This document shows positions 57,300 to 64,000 of a stretch of 64,000 nt of DNA, in pieces. The stretch is from assembly GCA_030015575.1 (NCBI GenBank), contig JASDDO010000018.1, forward strand, positions 381,543,908-381,607,907, given 5' to 3'. The notes under the pieces were generated by a model, which saw only the letters and a list, made by a program, of their open reading frames with translations, was not told where the DNA came from and searched no databases. This DNA is from Agapanthus africanus. Lineage: Eukaryota; Streptophyta; Magnoliopsida; Asparagales; Amaryllidaceae. A program made the position numbers and the translations under genes. The number at the start of each line of letters is the position of its first letter. Positions within the stretch are counted from its first letter, which is position 1.

Positions 57300-59143
57300 A
57301 AATATTTGGTTTTTAATATCCATTGTTATGCACCAGTTTCAAACTGATATATCTGTATGTTTATTTTATAAAGTGAGATATAACTTTTTGAAATTATGTT
57401 TATGACATTTACCTATATCAGTTGATGGTTAGGTAAGGTGCATTCAACAACGGTATAATTCTTCTTAACCATAGCATAGTTTTCAACCTACGATGAACAG
57501 GGTTTGAGTTATTAAACTCAGTGGACTTATACAAAGTATTGTATATTGTCCGATATCCGTTAGGACAAAAGGTTGATACTTTTAATATATTCCGTTTACT
57601 TATGACTTCTCTGGTTTTAGATAAGTATTTCGTTGAAATACAAGGTCCAAATTTTGAGAAGTTATAGGTATAAGAATAAAGTAGAGAACCATATGTTGCA
57701 AGTATCAGGATTTTTCGAGGTGATCGAAGATGTAGATACATATGCTAGGTATTCTATTGTAAGTAATATATTTGAGAATTTGCTTCTCTCTCAGGTTACT
57801 CATCCGTGAGTACGCTCCTTGATGAGTAATGCTGCTTGGCATTCTTCCATTTAGTCGATATGCACTGGAAACAGCTGCATGTATTTTGAATCTGGTTCCA
57901 ATTAAATTAGTGCATTTGTTTTTATATTGGATATAGAATGGATTCATATATTAACAATGTTAAGGTATATGGAGTTATCCGGCTTATGCTTAAAACTAGA
58001 ATCCGGAGAAAGTCTAAACACGTTTCAGTAATGGCAGTTTGTGGGTTATCCCAAGCTTTGACGAGGGTTAATATCTACCATTTGGAGGATCAATAGTTAT
58101 ATTGTTCTTGACTCGCCACATCTTTTGTAAAATGAATTCTTTTCAGAAAACATTGGTGGGAGTATAGTAGAACCGAAAGTGATTCCAGAACCACAAACGA
58201 TTACTGAAAATTTAGTAGAACCTAAGGATTCAATTGGATTCGATAATCCATTATCCACTCCGCAGATTTGGTGGGTAACCTTCAGCCACCCGAGAGGTAC
58301 TTCGGTCTCCTCAAAGACGGTGACATGGAGGTTTTTGATGACCCAAGCTTGCCGCTACTGCTGTTCCAGATTATGAGATCTGGCAGGTGGATGAGTATAA
58401 CGTCGTTCTAAATTTTCTTTAGAAGTGCACGTGTATATGACTCTGCTAGAGGGTTGTTGTAGTCAGTGGGAGCAGCGGAAGCATGATGGGCAAGTAGCTT
58501 ATGTCTATTTATAGACTTAAGCAAATATAGCGGAGATAGATCATCTATTTTTGATATGACAGTCATAGAGTTTGACTTCATCAGATTAACAGATGGACCG
58601 GGTAAGAAAGTAGTAGGGAGTGATGTCTAGGTATTTGGATGACATGCTCTTTATAGGAAGTGATCTTCCCATACTACGATCGATTATACTGTAGTTATCA
58701 CAAGGTGTTTCTCCACATAAGATCTGGATAAAATATCAGGGATTCTGGTCACTAGATCTATGGTTTTAGATCTAGATTTGGGAAGTGTCCCAATTTGGGT
58801 ACTTTGACACTATTCTAAAGTGTTTTTAGGATGGATGACTCCTGGTGTGGTGATGTACCCGCAGGTGACGGAGTCACCCTCTCTGAAGAGATGTCTTCTC
58901 GACTGATGAGGAGAGAGATTTGCATGATTGGCATATCACTTGCTTAGGCAACTGAGTTAATCATGAAATGTCAAGTACCACATCAGATATTGCTTTTGCA
59001 CTAGTTGCAATAAGCATATATATTAATCCAATCTTGGAGAAACATTGGGAAGCAGTTATGAACATAAGTGGATGTTCTTGGTATATGGTAACGGCAGCCT
59101 CCTTCAGGAGGCGGTTATCATTTCTGGCTTCCAAGGTGACCGG
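57300..59143 (+). pseudogene. Element D, decayed pol region
   Basis: Collinear with 29418-31260 of element A. Traces of integrase (about 57830-58400), reverse transcriptase (about 58620-58720) and RNase H (about 59050-59140) are seen by comparison with C and E. Many breaks. Cut by element E. Confidence 0.65.
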
Positions 59144-61184
59144 TGTTGGTGTGTAGTAGCGCCTCTAGTAAGGTTGCATCATCATAAAGTAGTGAACTTT
59201 TAAATTCTAGAGGGCTATTTCAAACGAACTACGAATCGTAACTAGAGATTAGGGTAAAAACATCATTATGTGAAGTCTAAACTAAAGTAAAAGGAAATAC
59301 AACCTTTGTAGCCAACTCCTTCGGTCTTTAGGACTCCTACGACTTTGCTCGAAGCTTGGAACGACTCCGCTCAAGATCCTTCGTCGTCTACGATGATCCA
59401 CCCAGAGATTTCTAGATCAAGCTCTAAGCTACACAAAATGAAGCTAACACTCTACACTAAAGGGCTAGGGTAGTGTAGAATGGTTGTGTGGTTTGTAAAC
59501 TCACTTAAAAACCCTTTCTTTTTAAGTTCCTCACTCTAAACAAAACTCAAGAGAGCTTGAAGAAGGAGGAAGATGAATATGGCAAAAGCTTTTGTAAAAT
59601 ATAATGAAAACTTATTTCCAAAAAGAAAAAGAAAAGAATTTATATGAGACACTCTCAATTATAACCATAGTTAACTAAATATCTAGATATTTTGTAGATG
59701 GGTTAAAGAACAAAGGAAATCAAACCATGGTTAAAGTCAATGGTCAAAGAAGAAGTGTGTAGAAAATGAGTCATTATGTTAATTTCCTTTTTCTTTAATT
59801 CATTAACAAAAAATCTAGATATTTATCAACCATGTGGGTCTTGTATTGCCATCTTCTATGTATCATCCACCATGACACATATGTATGTATGTATGTGTGC
59901 ATGCACATCATCATGTGTATGTATAAACATATATGCATACATCCAAAAGAAAAGGTTTAATTAAAAACGAGCTAAAAGTTAATATTAAATCAACACTTGA
60001 TTTAATAAATCGGTCACATCAAATGCGACCCCACCAATATTGAACGCCCGATTAAAATACAGTATCGCATATTCGTATTTAATCGAGCTCCTGCGCATAT
60101 CATATATGCACACCACATCATTTCGCCTGAGCTAGAAAAATCCTGTGTGGGACTCTAAGACTCGTCAATACGCCGGCAGTAGGTGATGATCATATCAAAA
60201 CACCTACAAGTCGCAAGCGGTCAGCTAAACGTAACGGCCACCTGGGTATTGAGCGATCAGAAGAAAAACAAGCGAACCCGTCAAAAGTCCCGTCGAGCCA
60301 TTGGCAACACTTACCGTACAGTCCGGTCTCTTCGTCTGATATGCTGCATATTAAGTCTAGGGATGGAATCATCGTGCCCTAATAACTCAATAAGTCATGT
60401 CGATATGGTCTATGACTGGTCGAGAAACTACTGATAACACTTATCAGTAAATCTCATCGGCCCTGGCCAGGGACTTCAAGTCAGAGCCAATCGCACATTG
60501 CACAACATCAACTCCCAATACCGGAAGAGACGAAACCCCTCCTATTGCTCACTGTCTCCATGTGTCTCGGGACTATACCCAAAATCCACCTGTTTGCACG
60601 ACTCATTAGAGTCGTGGTAGGGTGGAAATCAAAGTACAGTTGGAGAACACACAAGACTCTATGATGATCTCGGGTCTACAGACTAACCTGTACCAGTGTC
60701 ACCAGAGAACTGCTATCCGACGATAGATATAATACCATATAGGAATTCTCGGTGAGTCCATTCAGTGTACCCAGTCTCTACTGAGCACCCGTATACAATC
60801 TTCGATGTCACAACACCAATGGATATGGGATCATCCATCGTCCATCATATGGGTCAAGAAACGTATACGCTAGTCTACTCTGGAATATCGATACCCTATC
60901 TCGATATACCTATGACTAGAAACATTTAAGGATATGTTTATAGACTACACATGCCCCACTAGTATGATCTCCATCTTAGCCATGGAACTCAAGCAAATAT
61001 CCTTAGGGCTTTATCAACATGTATCAAATGAACAGTATCAAGTAAACATGTCAAATAAAGTAAAACCAGATAGCATACCATCATGTCGAGCAAGAAAGTC
61101 ATATATCAAAATATACATATATATATATATGTCCAAGCATCCACTATACATATAATGGCCTCTAGGGCATACATATATCCAACA
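59144..61184 (-). repeat. Element E 3' LTR (2041 bp)
   Basis: On the minus strand it begins TGTTGGATATATGTATGCCC at 61184 and ends CTACTACACACCAACA at 59144. Terminal TGTTGG...CCAACA are inverted repeats. It has an (AT)n tract near 61105-61125 and an (ATGT)n tract near 59880-59900. Confidence 0.85.
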
Positions 61185-61199
61185 ATCTCCCACTTGCAC
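61185..61199 (-). promoter_or_regulatory. Polypurine tract of element E
   Basis: Minus strand AGTGCAAGTGGGAGAT directly before the LTR start TGTTGG, the standard copia arrangement. It also overlaps the end of the pol frame. Confidence 0.85.
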
Positions 61200-61735
61200 T
61201 AAGGCCAATTATTGGCGTATCTCATACCCAACATCTCAAAAAGTCGCTCATGTTGCGGTTGTGGAAGGGCCTTGGTGAGTGGATCCGTGGTGTTATCCTT
61301 TGTATCTACTCTCCGAATCTCGATCTCTTGGCGATCAACTATCTCTCGGATCAAATGATATCGCCTGAGGATGTGTCTGGACTTTTGATGGGATGTGGGT
61401 TCTTTGGCCAATGCCATAGCTCCATTATTATCACAATACAATGGTATTGGATTAATAATGGTTGGAACTACTCCTAACTCCGCAACGAACTTCCTCATCC
61501 AGACGGCTTCCTTGGCAGTATCATTTGCAGCAATATACTCAGCTTCCATCGTGGAGTCTGCAAATGTATCCTGTTTGGAACTCTTCCAACATACCGCCCC
61601 TCCATTGAGGGTAAATACAAACCTTGAGATAGATTTACTGTCATCCTTATCACTTTGGAAGCTGGAATCGGTAAAGGCCTCCATTTGGAGATCCCCATTA
61701 CCATACACCAAGAACAATTCTTTAGTCCTTCGCAA
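61199..61735 (-). pseudogene. Element E RNase H
   Basis: Copia RNase H with MEAFTDSSFQSDKDDSKSIS (first aspartate), GGAVCWKSSKQDTFADSTME and EAEYIAANDTAKEAVWMRKF (glutamate), LYCDNNGAMALAKEPTSHQK (aspartate), and HILRRYHLIREIVDRQEIEI. It ends ALPQPQHERLFEMLGMRYAN. The end of the frame lies next to the polypurine tract, as in BARE/Angela. Confidence 0.85.
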
Positions 61736-61739
61736 GTAC

Positions 61740-62189
61740 TTAAGAATGTTCTTTCACGGCTATCCAATGTTGCTCCCCTGGGTTGGATTGATACCTGCTT
61801 ACTACAGCTAGTGCATAAGCTACACCAGGGCGAGTACATATCATCGCATACATTATAGATCCTACGGCTGAAGCGTCGGGAATAATGCTGAGGCGAGCTC
61901 TCTCTTCATTAGTCTTCGGACAGAAGTCCTTAGAGAGAGTGATTCCATGGCAAGCGGGCAAGGCACCACGCTTGGAATCTTCCATACTAAACCTTTTTAG
62001 GATGGTATCAATGTACTTAGATTGGGACAATCCTAATAATTTCCTGGATCTATCTCTATAGATCCTTATGCCCAAAATGTAAGAGGTATCACCCAGGTCC
62101 TTCATGGAGAACCTTTGTGATAAGAATAATTTGACCGATTGTAGCATAGGAATATCATTTCCTATCAAGAGAATGTCATCTACGTACAA
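61740..62189 (-). pseudogene. Element E reverse transcriptase, C-terminal part
   Basis: Begins MYVDDILLIGNDIPMLQSVK, with the catalytic YVDD, followed by RFSMKDLGDTSYILGIRIYR, GLSQSKYIDTILKRFSMEDS and ASAVGSIMYAMICTRPGVAY. These phrases are characteristic of the BARE/Angela clade. Confidence 0.85.
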
Positions 62190-62212
62190 TACGAGGAAAG
62201 TGACAGTACTCT

Positions 62213-63376
62213 CTACAATCTTCTTATAAATGCATGGTTCATCAATATTTTTGATAAAATCTCAATATTTTTGATAAAATCAAACTCTTTGATTGTATCA
62301 TCAAAACAGATGTTCCAGCTCCGTGATGCCTGCTTTAATCCATAAATGGATTTAAGCAACCTACACGCTTTTTCATTGCTCCCACTGTCAATGAAGCCCT
62401 CTGACTGATTCATAAAAACGCACTCTTCTAAATCACCATTTAGAAATGCAGTCTTAACGTCCATCTGCCAGATTTCATAGTCGTAGTGAGCAGAAATAGC
62501 AAGTAGGATCCGAATGGATTTAAGCATTGCTACTGGAGAGAAAGTTTCATCATAGTCCAGTCCTGGTCTTTGACGAAAACCTTTCGCTACAAGCCTTACT
62601 TTATAGGTCTCTACTTGTCCATCTACACCAATTTTTCTATTAAAGATCCATTTGCACCCAACTGGTTTTATCCCAGGAGGTGCAACGTCTAAAGTCCATA
62701 CTTTGTTGGTGTACATGGACTCCATTTCGGATCTCATGGCATCCAGCCACTTCACTGAGTCACCACTTGTGATAGCTTGCTGAAAACTAGTAGGGTCATC
62801 ATCATCCATGATGCAATCTTCTCTATCACCATCAATGAGAAACCCATAGCATCTCTCCGGCGGGCGAGAAGTTCTACTAGATCTCCGGAGCGGCTGAGGT
62901 TCTTGAAGTTCTACTGCAACATCAGTGTCAACCAATTCGTCCTGAGTAATTTGTGTCTCTAGAACCTCTTCTAGTTCTACCACTTTTCCATCATTACTGT
63001 CTGTAAAGATTTCATTTTCCAAAAATGTGGCATGTTGAGAAATAAACACCTTTTGTTCCTCCTTGTGGTAGAATAGATATCCATACGAGTGTTTTGGATA
63101 TCCCATAAATTTACACATGACCGATCGTGCCTCGAGTTTATCCGGATTCTGTTTTTTTACATAAGCCGGACAACCCCATATTCTAACTCTTTTAAGAGAT
63201 GGTCTCTTTCCACACCACATCTCATATGGAATGGTAGACACGGTCTTGGTTGGAACCCTGTTCAATAGATAAATTGCTGTCTCTAATGCATGTCCCCAAA
63301 AGGAAAGTGGCAACTCAGCATCACTCATCATGGACCGTACCATATCTAATAGGGTACGATTCCTCCGTTCTGACAT
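62213..63376 (-). pseudogene. Element E integrase C-terminus and reverse transcriptase N-terminus
   Basis: Starts MSERRNRTLLDMVRSMMSDA, the end of the integrase core, then LPLSFWGHALETAIYLLNRV, VRIWGCPAYVKKQNPDKLEA and KFMGYPKHSYGYLFYHKEEQ. After a charged linker (RRSSRTSRPPERCYGFLIDG), reverse transcriptase begins with KWLDAMRSEMESMYTNKVWT, GCKWIFNRKIGVDGQVETYK, LDYDETFSPVAMLKSIRILL, QMDVKTAFLNGDLEECVFMN and LKSIYGLKQASRSWNICFDD. Confidence 0.85.
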
Positions 63377-63990
63377 ACCGTTGTGCTGTGGTGTGTACGG
63401 AGGAGTGAGCTGAGAGAGAATCCCATTCTCTTTTAAGAAGTCTGGAAACTCAGTGCTTAAATACTCTCCATCTCGATCTGATCGAAGTTTCTTGATACTC
63501 GAGCCAGTTTGTTTTTCTATTTCAAGTTTTACTCCTTGAATTTCTCGAAAGCTTCGGATTTATGCTTCAATAAAAACACGTGTCCGAATCTTGAGAAATC
63601 ATCAGTAAAAGTGATGAAGTATGAAAAACCGCCTCTAGCATGTGTAGACATTGGTCCGCATACATCACTATGTATGAGGCTTAAGAGTTCTGTAGCTCTC
63701 TCTCCGTGTCCTATAAACGGAGTTTTGGTCATTTTACCTTTGATACAAGACTGACAAGTCGCATAAGATTTATATTCAAAAGATTTTAAATATCCATCTT
63801 TATGTAGCTTGTTTAGTCTTGTTTCATTAATATGACCAAGTCTACAATGCCAAAGAAAAGATTCATTTATTTCTGAAATCTTTCTTTTATTTGTATGTTT
63901 TATATTAAAAACTGTGTGTTGATTTAGGACGTAAATTCCGTTACTTAGTGTACCATACCCAATCAACTGTTGATTCAAATTAATGTTCAT
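63377..63990 (-). pseudogene. Element E gag-pre-integrase and integrase N-terminal part
   Basis: Contains GIYVLNQHTVFNI, the zinc-binding part LWHCRLGHINETRLNKLHKD with CQSCIKGKMTKTPFIGHGER (HHCC), and the core start LSLIHSDVCGPMSTHARGGF plus SYFITFTDDFSRFGHVFL (first catalytic aspartates). Protease and gag would lie beyond the window. Confidence 0.8.
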
Positions 63991-64000
63991 AACATTATTT

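Larger units (their letters stand above)
51783..59143 (+). mobile_element. Angela-type copia element D, 3' end outside or hidden by E
   Basis: A 5' LTR (51783-53835), primer-binding site, leader and decayed internal region collinear with element A. It inserted into the reverse transcriptase region of C, and its own pol is interrupted by minus-strand element E at 59144. The remainders of D and C are expected beyond 64000. Confidence 0.75.
59144..64000 (-). mobile_element. Angela-type copia element E, minus strand, 5' part outside the window
   Basis: In element orientation, from 64000 down: integrase, reverse transcriptase, RNase H, polypurine tract and 3' LTR (61184 to 59144). Pol is the best-preserved copia pol in the window, with only a few breaks. 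The LTR start matches that of C rather than A and D. Confidence 0.85.

Noticed and set aside
60183-60434. 83-codon frame in the element E LTR
   Set aside because: No motif, and it reads antisense to the LTR; probably chance.

Overview
This window is repeat-dense plant nuclear DNA. Almost all of it is LTR retrotransposons inserted into one another. I find no convincing host gene, no tRNA or rRNA gene and no CRISPR array. The element families point to a flowering plant: a Tat-lineage Ty3/gypsy element with a second RNase H, a Tekay-type chromovirus with a chromodomain-like tail, and Angela/BARE-type Ty1/copia elements with LTRs of about 2 kb. The species cannot be named from the sequence.

Left part (1-15333): the 3' 14.9 kb of a Tat element on the + strand. 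It holds gag/pol remnants (1-4465), a long 3' region packed with several unrelated tandem-repeat families (4466-7030), a large accessory coding region on the opposite strand (7284-12068) and a 3' LTR of about 2.8 kb (about 12101-14938). It sits inside a minus-strand Angela LTR (14939-15333). That LTR itself interrupts Angela element A.

Middle (15334-33671): Angela element A (+), mostly decayed, with its own 3' LTR at 31682-33671. A Tekay chromovirus (18105-29412) lies inside A. Its two LTRs are very similar and a clean 5-bp target duplication flanks it, so it is the youngest datable insertion here.

33672-39351: unclassified AT-rich DNA. It carries a cluster of hairpins, a small Mutator-type MITE with a 9-bp target duplication, and an old chromovirus-like LTR region with a tandem duplication of about 1.1 kb.

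Right part (39352-64000): Angela element C (+). Its 5' LTR was hit by a minus-strand non-autonomous chromovirus-like element with a gag zinc knuckle and an acidic protein but no recognisable pol (39690-46545). C's pol is in turn interrupted by Angela element D (+, 51783-59143), and D by Angela element E (-, 59144 to beyond the window end).

The most interesting signals are the antisense accessory region of the Tat element (plant-mobile-domain-like start, basic nuclear-type signal, acidic middle, coiled-coil end), the Tat LTR (11 CACGTG boxes and a body built from short perfect palindromes), the tRNA-like box pair and telo-box in the Tekay LTRs, and the shared terminal signals of the Tekay element and the pol-less element, which suggest mobilisation in trans. 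All coding regions are treated as fossils. Positions of domains are approximate, and family calls come from motif recognition without database searches.
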